From Malaciobacter mytili LMG 24559 (GTDB lineage Bacteria > Campylobacterota > Campylobacteria > Campylobacterales > Arcobacteraceae): a DNA stretch of 64,000 nucleotides. The position numbers and the translations under genes are program-made. Of this stretch, positions 54,265 through 62,712 are shown piece by piece. Each line of letters opens with the position of its first letter. Within the stretch, counting starts at the first letter, position 1. The DNA is taken from NCBI RefSeq assembly GCF_003346775.1, contig NZ_CP031219.1, positions 2,418,001-2,482,000 of the forward strand, given 5' to 3'. A model generated the notes under the pieces. The model saw nothing but the letters and a program-made list of their open reading frames with translations, did not search any database and was not told the origin of the DNA.

Positions 54265-54516
54265 CTACTTAATTAAAAGTGCATGAACCTCATACATATA
54301 CTCATCATCAGCTAATCCATACTTTACCTCTCTAAAGTATACATTAAATCCTTCTGCTTCTAAAGCATCAACTAATGCCATCATATCTTTATGCGAGTTA
54401 TCTCTATCAAAATAGAATATTTTCTCACCAACTTTTGATAATTCCTCTTTAATTTTTTCTAATTGCACTTTTTTTGGTTTTTCAGTTAACTCATTTCTTG
54501 CAAATAATAATTCCAT
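54265..54516 (-). CDS. HP0268-family small nuclease
   Basis: 83 residues, similar in length and order to H. pylori HP0268, a small nuclease with nicking and RNase activity reported for that family. It begins with MELLFARNE and shows IFYFDRDNSHKDMMALVDALEAEGFNVYFREVKYG (given as a single diagnostic stretch of the family's HKDM and E-V positions) and a C-terminal MYEVHALL. It heads the cluster with miaB, DUF374 and the one-TM gene. Assignment is from memory of the family. Confidence 0.75.
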   Translation of the reverse strand: MELLFARNELTEKPKKVQLEKIKEELSKVGEKIFYFDRDNSHKDMMALVDALEAEGFNVYFREVKYGLADDEYMYEVHALLIK

Positions 54517-54596
54517 ATTATTAAACCTTTTGTCATTTAAATTAGCTATATATTTTAGCTTAAATCGGCTTTAATTTGTATAAAAGAAGTTTTAGA

Positions 54597-54602
54597 TATA
54601 AT
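54597..54602 (+). promoter_or_regulatory. -10 box of nusA-cysS
   Basis: TATAAT with ATCCG following, about 68 bases before the nusA ATG. The transcript would carry the inverted repeat at 54618-54650. Confidence 0.5.
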
Positions 54603-54617
54603 ATCCGTCTAACTATA

Positions 54618-54650
54618 ACATTGAAAAATCAAAAACAATCATTTCAATGT
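54618..54650 (+). promoter_or_regulatory. Inverted repeat in the nusA leader
   Basis: ACATTGAAA (54618-54626) and TTTCAATGT (54642-54650), a perfect 9-bp pair with a 15-base spacer, between the -10 box and the nusA ribosome site AAAGGG. NusA leaders in other bacteria are feedback sites; whether that holds here is not known. Confidence 0.4.
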
Positions 54651-54669
54651 CAATAAACAAAGGGTTTTA

Positions 54670-55851
54670 ATGGATAAAATTATTGATATTTTAGATTCAA
54701 TTGCCTATGAAAAAGGCCTAAAAGTTGAAGATGTGGAGAAAGCATTAAAAGAGGCTTTAATTAAAACAGCCCAAAAGATGGTTGATCCATCATTAAATTT
54801 TGATGCACATATTGATAGAGTTAATAAAAAATTAGAATTATTTCAAAAAATTGAAGTTGTACATGATGAAGATAAAAGATTATTAGGTATAGCTGTTGAT
54901 GAGTATAACAATGTAATTAACCCTGAAAATTTTATTTCAATAGAAGAAGCAAAAGAGATTGATTCTGATTTAGAAATTGGCGATTTTGTTAATTATGATT
55001 TAGAATTTGAAAATATGGGTAGAAATGCAGCTACAATTTTACATACAAATTTTGAATATAAAGTACAAAGGTTTATAGAAGAAAACCTAGTATCTAAATA
55101 TAAAAACAAAGTAGGTAAAATTGTTCATGGTTCTGTTACAAGAGTAGATAGAAATGAAAATACTTTTATTGAAATAGGTGAAGTTAAAGCTATTTTACCA
55201 AGAAAAAATAGAATTAAAGGTGAAAGCTTTAAAATTGGTGATACTTTAAAAGCAGTTGTAAAAGCTGTTAAAATTGATAAATCTCTTGGACTAATCATTG
55301 AGATTTCAAGAACTTCTCCAAAATTCTTAGAAGCACTTTTAAGACTTGAAGTTCCTGAAATAAAAGATGATAGAATTAAAATAGAAGCAAGTGCTAGAAT
55401 TCCAGGAAGTAGAGCTAAAATTGCCCTATCTACAACTGAAGCAAATATTGATCCAATTGGTTCAGTAGTTGGAGTAAAAGGTGTTAGAATTAGTGCAGTA
55501 AGTCAAGAATTACATGGAGAGAGTATTGATTGTGTTGAATATTCAACAGTACCTGAAATGTTCCTATCAAGAGCTTTATCTCCTGCAATTATTTCAAGTG
55601 TTGTGATTGAAAAATCATTAATTCCAAATAAAAATGATAAAGCAACAGTTACAATTCCAAGTGACCAAAAATCAAAAGCTATTGGAAAAGCTGGTTTAAA
55701 TATTAGACTTGCTTCAATGCTTACAAAAACTGATATTGAGTTAATAGAAATTGAAACAAATAATGCTTTATCAAGTATCACAGGTGAAAATAGTATTTCA
55801 AATATTGAAAAAACAACTGATACAACAGATTTAGAGGCTTTATTTAAATAA
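54670..55851 (+). CDS. nusA: Transcription termination/antitermination factor NusA
   Basis: RNA polymerase pausing factor. 393 residues. N-terminal NusA-N (about 1-120), S1 domain (KVGKIVHGSVTRVDRNENTFIEIGEV), KH1 (EVPEIKDDRIKIEASARIPGSRAKIAL) with GVKGVRISAVSQELHGESID, and KH2 (GKAGLNIRLASMLT). The C-terminal acidic repeats of E. coli NusA are missing, as usual here. The stop overlaps the cysS ATG by one base. Confidence 0.96.
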   Translation: MDKIIDILDSIAYEKGLKVEDVEKALKEALIKTAQKMVDPSLNFDAHIDRVNKKLELFQKIEVVHDEDKRLLGIAVDEYNNVINPENFISIEEAKEIDSDLEIGDFVNYDLEFENMGRNAATILHTNFEYKVQRFIEENLVSKYKNKVGKIVHGSVTRVDRNENTFIEIGEVKAILPRKNRIKGESFKIGDTLKAVVKAVKIDKSLGLIIEISRTSPKFLEALLRLEVPEIKDDRIKIEASARIPGSRAKIALSTTEANIDPIGSVVGVKGVRISAVSQELHGESIDCVEYSTVPEMFLSRALSPAIISSVVIEKSLIPNKNDKATVTIPSDQKSKAIGKAGLNIRLASMLTKTDIELIEIETNNALSSITGENSISNIEKTTDTTDLEALFK

Positions 55852-57257
55852 TGAAAAAATTACACTTATTCGATTCAGTAAAAAAAGAAAAAGTAGTATT
55901 TCAGCCAATAAAAGACAATGATGTAAAAGTTTATGTATGTGGACCCACAGTGTACGATGATGCACACTTGGGTCACGCAAGAAGTGCCATAGCTTTTGAC
56001 TTATTACATCGAGTTTTAAAAGCAAATAACTACAATGTTACTATGACAAAAAACTTTACTGATATTGATGATAAAATCATCAAAAAAATGAATGAAACAA
56101 ATAACTCTTTAGAAGAAATTACAAACCACTACATCAACTCATATAAAAAAGATATGAACTCTTTAAATATCCTAGAAAACACATTAGAACCTAAAGCAAC
56201 ACAAAACCTTGATGTAATGATTGATATGATAAATAACCTTCAAACTAAAGATATTGCCTATAATACTAGTGATGGGGTATATTTTGATACTTCTAAAGAT
56301 GAAAATTATGGAACTATTAGCCATAGAGCTAGTGATGAAAACTCTCAAGCAAGAGTTGAAGTAAATGATGAAAAAAGAAATCAAAAAGATTTTGCACTTT
56401 GGAAATTTCAAAAAGAGCCAAATGAAGTAGCATATGAAGCACCATTTGGAAAAGGAAGACCTGGTTGGCATATTGAATGTTCAGCTATGATTGATAAACA
56501 TTTAGCATATAAAAATAGTGAATATGCTATTGATATTCATGGTGGAGGAGCAGATTTACTTTTTCCTCACCACGAAAATGAAGCAGCACAAACTAGATGT
56601 TCTTCAAACCAACATCTTGCAAAATATTGGATGCACAATGGTTTTGTAAATATAGATGGAGAAAAAATGAGTAAATCTTTAGGAAATTCATTTTTCCTAA
56701 AAGATGTACTAAAATCTTATGCAGGTGAAGTTGTAAGATTTTATCTATTATCTGCTCATTATAGAGCAAACTTTAACTTTAATGAAGAAGATTTAATTTC
56801 AAGTAAAAAAAGACTTGATAAGCTTTATAGAGTTAAAAAAAGAGTTTATGCTCTTGGAAAATCAGTAGTTAATAAAGAGTTTAAAGAAGAACTTATGAAT
56901 GCTTTAAATGATGATTTAAATACTGCAAAAGCTATTTCTATAATTGATGAGATGATTACAAAAGCAAATGATACTCTTACAAATGAACCAAAAAATAAAA
57001 ACTTTAAAAAAGAACTTGTTGCTAATTTAGAGTTTATTGAGGAAATTTTAGGAGTTGCCACATTGGATGCTTATGAATATTTTCAATTTGGAATTTCGCC
57101 AGAACAAAAACAAAATATAGAAGCTTTAATTAAAAAAAGAGTAGAAGCAAAACAAAATAAACAGTTTGATGAAGCTGATAATATTAGAGAAGAATTACAA
57201 CAACTAGGTATTTCTATTATGGATACTGTAAATGGTGTAGTTTGGGAAAAACTATAA
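55851..57257 (+). CDS. cysS: Cysteinyl-tRNA synthetase
   Basis: Class I synthetase charging tRNA-Cys. 468 residues. The HIGH-like motif is HLGHA (in DDAHLGHARS), KMSKS is in GEKMSKSLGNS. Zinc ligands: C in YVCGPTVYDD, then ECSAM, and HHENEAAQ. The C-terminal tRNA-binding helix region is present. It starts on the last base of nusA and ends at a terminator shared with rpsR. Confidence 0.96.
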   Translation: MKKLHLFDSVKKEKVVFQPIKDNDVKVYVCGPTVYDDAHLGHARSAIAFDLLHRVLKANNYNVTMTKNFTDIDDKIIKKMNETNNSLEEITNHYINSYKKDMNSLNILENTLEPKATQNLDVMIDMINNLQTKDIAYNTSDGVYFDTSKDENYGTISHRASDENSQARVEVNDEKRNQKDFALWKFQKEPNEVAYEAPFGKGRPGWHIECSAMIDKHLAYKNSEYAIDIHGGGADLLFPHHENEAAQTRCSSNQHLAKYWMHNGFVNIDGEKMSKSLGNSFFLKDVLKSYAGEVVRFYLLSAHYRANFNFNEEDLISSKKRLDKLYRVKKRVYALGKSVVNKEFKEELMNALNDDLNTAKAISIIDEMITKANDTLTNEPKNKNFKKELVANLEFIEEILGVATLDAYEYFQFGISPEQKQNIEALIKKRVEAKQNKQFDEADNIREELQQLGISIMDTVNGVVWEKL

Positions 57258-57290
57258 GATTTAGATTTTTTTCTAAATTTTATTAGATAT

Positions 57291-57324
57291 AAAAAAAGGG
57301 AAGAGTAACCTCTTCCCTTTTTTA
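57291..57324. terminator. Bidirectional terminator between cysS and rpsR
   Basis: GGGAAGAG (57298-57305) and CTCTTCCC (57310-57317), flanked by A-run (57291-57297) and T-run (57318-57323). Confidence 0.9.
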
Positions 57325-57340
57325 TTCCACTTTACAATAA

Positions 57341-57598
57341 TTATTTAATGTGAGCTGGATCTGTAACAGCTTGTGTATTAACAATATATGGAACTAATGC
57401 CATATGTCTTGCTCTTTTAATAGCTTTTTCTACCATCTCTTGAGCATTTTTAGAGTTACCAGTAAGTCTTCTAGGCATAATTTTACCTCTTTCACTCATT
57501 GATAATTTTAATAACTCAGTATTTTTATAATCAATGAAATCAACTTTCATCTCAGTATATTTACAATATTTTTTTCCGTATTTTCTTTTTTCTGCCAT
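57341..57598 (-). CDS. rpsR: 30S ribosomal protein S18
   Basis: 85 residues, with [48 protein letters not shown] as the S18 core (DYKN... and the RRLTG and [10 protein letters not shown] motifs). Last in rpsF-ssb-rpsR. AAGGAT lies before the ATG. Confidence 0.96.
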   Translation of the reverse strand: MAEKRKYGKKYCKYTEMKVDFIDYKNTELLKLSMSERGKIMPRRLTGNSKNAQEMVEKAIKRARHMALVPYIVNTQAVTDPAHIK

Positions 57599-57614
57599 TT
57601 TTTATCCTTATATT

Positions 57615-58151
57615 CTAGAAAGGTATTTCGTCTTCATCAATATCAATTTCAGGTATTCTATGCTCAGAATTAGCATTCATACCACCATAATTATTCCTTT
57701 GACCATAATCATTCTCTGAAGCAGAAAGATTGTATTGATTAGATGGATTAGATGGTTGAGAATATCCCATATTATTATCATAATTATAGTTATTGTCAGC
57801 CCCAGCTTGTGGCATTACACCCTCAGATTTTGTATCTAACATTTTCATAGTATCAACTCTTAAAGAGTGCTTACTTCTATTAGACCCATCTTGTGCTGTC
57901 CATTGCTCTAAAACTAATCTTCCTTCTAATAAAACTTTAGAACCTTTTCTTAAATATTGGTTAGCAACTTCAGCAGATCTACCAAAGATATTAAAATCTA
58001 AAAAACAAACCTCATCTTTTTGTTCACCCGTTGAAGTTTTATATTTATAACTAGTCGCAATAGCTGATTTTGCAATTGCTGCACCGCTTGGTAAATATCT
58101 AAGTTCAATATCCCTAGTAAGATTTCCTACCATTACTATTTTATTATACAT
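57615..58151 (-). CDS. ssb: Single-stranded DNA-binding protein
   Basis: 178 residues. OB fold at 1-110 with NKIVMVGNLTRDIELRYLPSG, WTAQDGSNRSKHSLRVDTMKML; then a Asn/Gly/Tyr-rich flexible linker and the acidic tip DIDEDEIPF, which recruits replication and repair partners. Between rpsF and rpsR, a conserved order in bacteria. Confidence 0.97.
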   Translation of the reverse strand: MYNKIVMVGNLTRDIELRYLPSGAAIAKSAIATSYKYKTSTGEQKDEVCFLDFNIFGRSAEVANQYLRKGSKVLLEGRLVLEQWTAQDGSNRSKHSLRVDTMKMLDTKSEGVMPQAGADNNYNYDNNMGYSQPSNPSNQYNLSASENDYGQRNNYGGMNANSEHRIPEIDIDEDEIPF

Positions 58152-58174
58152 TTAAAGGTCCTTATCTTTCGTTA

Positions 58175-58528
58175 TTAGTTAGCTTTTTTAGCTGCCTCAT
58201 CACTCATTTTTGTCCAAGCAGTAACTTCTTTTTTACTTTCATATTTAATAAAAATAAATCTTAAGATTTGCTCATTGATTCTGTAATTTCTTTCTAATTC
58301 TAAGATAGCATCAGCAGGTGATTTAAAATAAATTACGAAATAGTAACCTCTTTTGTTTCTTTCAATTTCATATGCTAATTGTCTAGAACCCATATCATCA
58401 CAAGATACGATTTCACCACCATTTTTTTCAATATTAGCTTTTACTAACTCGATTTGTGCCTTTGTTTCTTCTTCAGTTAAAGTAGGCTTTAAAATAAACA
58501 TTGTTTCATAATGTTTTAATTTTGACAT
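58175..58528 (-). CDS. rpsF: 30S ribosomal protein S6
   Basis: 117 residues starting with [18 protein letters not shown], with the [22 protein letters not shown] core of S6. GGAGAAAC precedes the ATG. First gene of rpsF-ssb-rpsR. Confidence 0.96.
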   Translation of the reverse strand: MSKLKHYETMFILKPTLTEEETKAQIELVKANIEKNGGEIVSCDDMGSRQLAYEIERNKRGYYFVIYFKSPADAILELERNYRINEQILRFIFIKYESKKEVTAWTKMSDEAAKKAN

Positions 58529-58600
58529 TTGGTTTCTCCTTATAGTTTATGCCGGTATCTTTACATAATATCAGCAAGGATTTTTGTAAAGTTCGTGATT

Positions 58601-59581
58601 TTATCTAAACTTAACTGTGAATTTTCTTAGACTTGCCTGTAAAAATAGGTTTTGATTATCGATTTTTGAAGATTTTAATTGAAGTTCCAATTCCAAAAGA
58701 TACTCAAACATCTCTTGAAATTTTTCAGGTTTTATTGAAATTGCAAGCTTAGTTTTCTTCTCCCAAATATTTTTAGGAGGTATAAATCCTAAAATTTCTT
58801 TTGCATTTGGAGCCCCAAAAACTCTTGCATATGCGCTTATCATAAAAAGTTGTTGTACAAAAGAAGTAACTTGATTTAAAAGATATATTTCATTCATTCC
58901 TTCTTCTAATAAAAGTTGTAATTCATTTGAAATATCATTTCCAAACATTAAATCAGTTAAAAAATCTTCAAAAGATACATTTCCTATACCAAAACAATGA
59001 GAATTTATTATATTTGTAGTAACTCTTTTATTTAAAACTGCAACTTTTTTTAAATCATTTATACATAAACTTAAATCTTGTCTATGCATAAAATAAAGAT
59101 GATTTAAAGCACTTATATCATACTGCACTTTTAATTCTTTTGCTTCATGCTCTAAGATTTTTATAGCTTCATTTGTAAAAGGAGAAAACATTCTTACACT
59201 AATAGAATTTGTAGTAGTTGAAAAACAAGAACTCATTGTTTTAAATTCACTATCTCCCAAACAAGCCAAAATTAGTGTAGAATCTGGATTTATATTACAA
59301 GCATTTATAAGTTCTGTAAGTTCTTTTTTTTGTATTTTCTTTTCAGTTTTAATAACTATTAAATTAGTTGAAGAAAATAGTGATGATTGAAGTAGTTTAT
59401 CTTTAATCTCTTTAAAATTGTAATCATCAAAATATACTCTTTCTATCTCATCTTTTTGAGCAATACTTTTTGCTACTATCTCTGTATAGTATTCTACTAA
59501 AAACGTCGATTGCCCATAAAACATATATGCATCAAACTTTTTATTTTGCTTTAATAAGTTATCAAATTCATTTTTATACAT
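58601..59581 (-). CDS. holA: DNA polymerase III subunit delta
   Basis: Clamp-loader wrench subunit opening the beta clamp. 326 residues, poorly conserved as usual for HolA. Visible: YMFYGQSTFLVEYYTEIVAK near the start, the VIKTEKKIQKKELTELI Walker-B-less strand, and the helical C-terminal domain with EDFLTDLMFGNDISNELQLLLEEGMNEIYLLNQVTSFVQQLF. Lies 72 bases upstream of rpsF in the same direction. Confidence 0.85.
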   Translation of the reverse strand: MYKNEFDNLLKQNKKFDAYMFYGQSTFLVEYYTEIVAKSIAQKDEIERVYFDDYNFKEIKDKLLQSSLFSSTNLIVIKTEKKIQKKELTELINACNINPDSTLILACLGDSEFKTMSSCFSTTTNSISVRMFSPFTNEAIKILEHEAKELKVQYDISALNHLYFMHRQDLSLCINDLKKVAVLNKRVTTNIINSHCFGIGNVSFEDFLTDLMFGNDISNELQLLLEEGMNEIYLLNQVTSFVQQLFMISAYARVFGAPNAKEILGFIPPKNIWEKKTKLAISIKPEKFQEMFEYLLELELQLKSSKIDNQNLFLQASLRKFTVKFR

Positions 59582-59664
59582 AAGTAGATAATACCTAAAA
59601 TTAAGTTATTTTTCTATAAAATCAATCTAATTTGATAAATAAGAATTAATTAAAAGGTTTAAAA

Positions 59665-60033
59665 TTGTATATAGTAAAAATGCCTATTTTAGGTTTTGAT
59701 AACAATAAAAATATGAATATTAGTAAATTAGATAAAAATTTTGCAATTTTACAAATAAATGAAGAAACAAATATGCACCTGTTAGACTCTATTGCCATTA
59801 AAAATCTTGAGATAGATATTGAAGATAACTTCTCAAAAGAATTAGAACTTGAAAACACATCTCATATTTCAATTTATTTTTCAATAGTAATAAATAATCC
59901 AGTTTCAAAATCAGTAGTTAATTTAACTGCCCCAATAATTGTCAATGAAGATAAAAAACTATTAGGGCAATATATAATCAATCAGCCAATGAAAGCTATG
60001 TTTTTAACAATGGACGAACTTAATACTTTATAG
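59665..60033 (+). CDS. fliW: Flagellar assembly factor FliW
   Basis: Binds flagellin and controls CsrA in flagellum assembly. 122 residues, slightly short of the usual 130-140. The family core PILGFDN at the start and the VVNLTAPIIVNEDKKLLGQYI stretch (NLxAPIxIN) are clear. The TTG at 59665 with AAAAGG is taken as start; an ATG five codons in has no ribosome site. Ends 14 bases into the convergent ribonuclease gene. Confidence 0.85.
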   Translation: MYIVKMPILGFDNNKNMNISKLDKNFAILQINEETNMHLLDSIAIKNLEIDIEDNFSKELELENTSHISIYFSIVINNPVSKSVVNLTAPIIVNEDKKLLGQYIINQPMKAMFLTMDELNTL

Positions 60034-61879
60034 AAGCAACTATTTGTTTTGTAATAATATCAGCAGATTTTATTACTACTCTTAGTTTAGTATATAAATT
60101 TTGTCCCTTATAATTATCTAAAACTACTCTCATGCCAGGAATTTTAGAACAAATTTTTGCTTGTCCTTTTTCACAATCAGTAATTACAGCTTTAAACTCT
60201 TCATTAATATTTTTATAGGCATATCTTGCGTATTTCCTATCTTCATAATCCCATACAAGTTGATCAACTTTTCTTTCTTGAATTGAAATATGTTCACAAA
60301 TTTCTTCAATATTTGCAGGAGTTTGCTTACTTTTTAACATTCTATGTAAAACTAAATCTGAGTATCTTCTAATAGGACTTGTAAAATGTGAATAAGAATC
60401 AAATCCCAAACCAAAGTGTCCTAAATTTTTTGAAGAGTATTTTGCTTGTGTTTGAGCATGAATAATTAATTCATCTATCTCTTTTGCTAATACAGACATT
60501 TTTGCTTTTTGTTGGATATGAGTAATAGTATCATGTACATTTCCTTGAAGTTTAACTTCAACTCCAAGCATATTTACATCATCAATTAATTGGCTAATAG
60601 CTTTAAAAGGTGGTTCTTCATGTATTCTAAAAATACCAACTTTATTTACTTTTTTACTAGCTTCAATATTAGCTAATAGCATGCACTCTTCTACTAATTG
60701 ATGAGAAGCAGTTGAAAACTCTTCTTCAATATCTTCAAGTTCAGCTTTATGATTAAGCTTTAATCTTAGTTCACTTGACCTAAAATCATACCCTTTTAAT
60801 AATCTTTTTGCTCTAAAGGCTTTTGTAACTTCATAAAGTTTTATTAGTGAGTCAAAAATAGTTTTTTCTAAAGTTGTAAAAGTATCAAATTTTTTATCTA
60901 ATACCCTATCAATTCTTCCATAAGAGAATTTTCTTTTTGATTCAATTATAGCTTCATATAATTTTGATTTTTTTACACTAAGCTCTTTTATATCTAAATG
61001 TATTTCAAATACATAAGCATATCTTTTTTCATTTTCTCTTAAAGAACACATATTTTCACTAAGTTTTTTAGGAAGCATTGGTAAAACTCTATTTGGCAAA
61101 TATATAGAAGTTGATTTTAAAAAAGCTTGTTTATCTAAAGCTGAATTTTCTTTTACAAAATAAGAAACATCAGCAATTGCCACATATAAAATTTGATTTT
61201 CTTCATCATAATAAATTGCATCATCATGGTCTTTTGCACTTGCTGGATCAATTGTAGTAAAATTTAAATGTGTTAAATCAATCCTTTGATTTTTATCATC
61301 CATTTTTGCTTCAACTTCAAGCTCATTTTCAAGTCTAATTAACTCTTTATAAAGATATAAACTTATATATTCATCAATCTTAGGATTATTAATTTCTCCA
61401 ATTTCTAATATAATTTCATAACTTTTATTATCTACTAAATAAACATAATTTTCTTTAAATTTTTTAGTATCTTTACAGTGAAGTAAAATCGACTCTTTAA
61501 CAGTATATAATGCCTTATCTTTAACATATACTAAAGCTTCAGTTTTTTTATTTGTATCACTAAAAACTTCAATAATTTTTGCTTTAACTTTACTTCTTGG
61601 ATTAAATACTTTTTTTGCTATTACAAGGTCACCTTCATAGGCACCATTTAAACTATCAAAATCCAATTTTATATTTTTATGTTCATTAGAAATATCTTCT
61701 AAAATAACAAAATTTTTTTCAACTTTTATAGTTCCAATCTTATATTTAGAATTTATTTCAATAGTGTCATTAATTTTAATTAAAACTTCATTTTCAATAA
61801 GTTTATTAAAAACTTTTAATTCATCTTCAGAAAAATCAAAATTTTGATTTATAATTTTTTTAAATAGTTCTTTATACAA
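60020..61879 (-). CDS. rnr: Ribonuclease R / RNB-domain exoribonuclease
   Basis: 3'-5' exoribonuclease of RNase II/R family. 619 residues, shorter than E. coli RNase R (813) with a reduced N-terminal part. The RNB domain shows TIDPASAKDHDDAIYYDEE, the catalytic aspartates, SVLPMLPKKLSENMCSLRENEKR-like IYLPNRVLPMLPKKLSENMCSL, HFTSPIRRYSDLVLHR. A C-terminal S1-like tail is weak. The short architecture is normal in Campylobacterota. Confidence 0.92.
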   Translation of the reverse strand: MYKELFKKIINQNFDFSEDELKVFNKLIENEVLIKINDTIEINSKYKIGTIKVEKNFVILEDISNEHKNIKLDFDSLNGAYEGDLVIAKKVFNPRSKVKAKIIEVFSDTNKKTEALVYVKDKALYTVKESILLHCKDTKKFKENYVYLVDNKSYEIILEIGEINNPKIDEYISLYLYKELIRLENELEVEAKMDDKNQRIDLTHLNFTTIDPASAKDHDDAIYYDEENQILYVAIADVSYFVKENSALDKQAFLKSTSIYLPNRVLPMLPKKLSENMCSLRENEKRYAYVFEIHLDIKELSVKKSKLYEAIIESKRKFSYGRIDRVLDKKFDTFTTLEKTIFDSLIKLYEVTKAFRAKRLLKGYDFRSSELRLKLNHKAELEDIEEEFSTASHQLVEECMLLANIEASKKVNKVGIFRIHEEPPFKAISQLIDDVNMLGVEVKLQGNVHDTITHIQQKAKMSVLAKEIDELIIHAQTQAKYSSKNLGHFGLGFDSYSHFTSPIRRYSDLVLHRMLKSKQTPANIEEICEHISIQERKVDQLVWDYEDRKYARYAYKNINEEFKAVITDCEKGQAKICSKIPGMRVVLDNYKGQNLYTKLRVVIKSADIITKQIVASIKY

Positions 61880-61940
61880 GATTATTCCTTAGAAATATTA
61901 TGTTAGAATAGTATCTAAATTCCTTTTAAGGCTTATTGTA

Positions 61941-62702
61941 ATGATTAAAAAACTTGCATTATCTTTACTTATGTTTTTCTTTTTAAATCAAACACTTTTT
62001 GCAAAAGAGAAACCAACACTAATCTTTTATTGTGGAATAACAATGGTTAAACCTATAAAAGAAATGGCAAAAATTATTGAAGAAAAATATAATTGTGAAA
62101 TAAAAATTTCACAAGGTGGTTCAAAAGATTTATATGATTCTTTAAAATTTTCAAAAAAAGGAGATTTATATCTTCCGGGAAGTGACTCATATAGATTAAA
62201 TAATTTAAAAGATGGTTATTTACTTGATGGTGTTTATATTGGATATAATCAAGCAGCTATTTTTGTGCAAAAAAACAATCCTAAAAATATTAAAAACTTA
62301 GATGATTTTTTAAATACACAAAATTCTTCTGTTTTATGTGACCCAAACTCTGGAAGTATTGGAAGAATGACAAAAAAAATCTTTTTAAAATATAAAGATG
62401 AAGAGTTTTTAAATAAAGCATATGATAATGCTGTTGAAATTGGAACAGATTCAAGAAATTTAAATAAAGCACTTATTGATAAAAGAGCTGATATTTCTAT
62501 TAATTGGAGAGCAACTGCTTTTTGGCCAGAAAATTACCAATCAATTGATATTATACAAATAGATGAAAAATATGCTCCTAAAAAGAAATTAGTTTTAAAT
62601 CTTCTAAGTTTTTCACAAAATAAACAAATAGCAAGGGCTTTTATGGACTTTGCTAAAAGTGAAGAAGGTAGAGAAATTATGAAAAAATATGGATTTTTGT
62701 AA
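61941..62702 (+). CDS. Periplasmic substrate-binding protein (ModA/PstS-like)
   Basis: 253 residues, signal peptide 1-21 ending LFA. Type II binding-protein fold: YCGITMVKPIKEMAKIIEEKY, ISQGGSKDLYDSLKFSKKGDLYLPGSD, NPKNIKNLDDFLN and VLCDPNSGSIGR. Pattern fits oxyanion-type (molybdate/tungstate) or related binding proteins. No ABC permease or ATPase follows; instead a sensor gene begins 10 bases later, so it is likely a ligand receptor for that sensor. Ligand unknown. Confidence 0.75.
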   Translation: MIKKLALSLLMFFFLNQTLFAKEKPTLIFYCGITMVKPIKEMAKIIEEKYNCEIKISQGGSKDLYDSLKFSKKGDLYLPGSDSYRLNNLKDGYLLDGVYIGYNQAAIFVQKNNPKNIKNLDDFLNTQNSSVLCDPNSGSIGRMTKKIFLKYKDEEFLNKAYDNAVEIGTDSRNLNKALIDKRADISINWRATAFWPENYQSIDIIQIDEKYAPKKKLVLNLLSFSQNKQIARAFMDFAKSEEGREIMKKYGFL

Positions 62703-62712
62703 AAGGTAAAGT

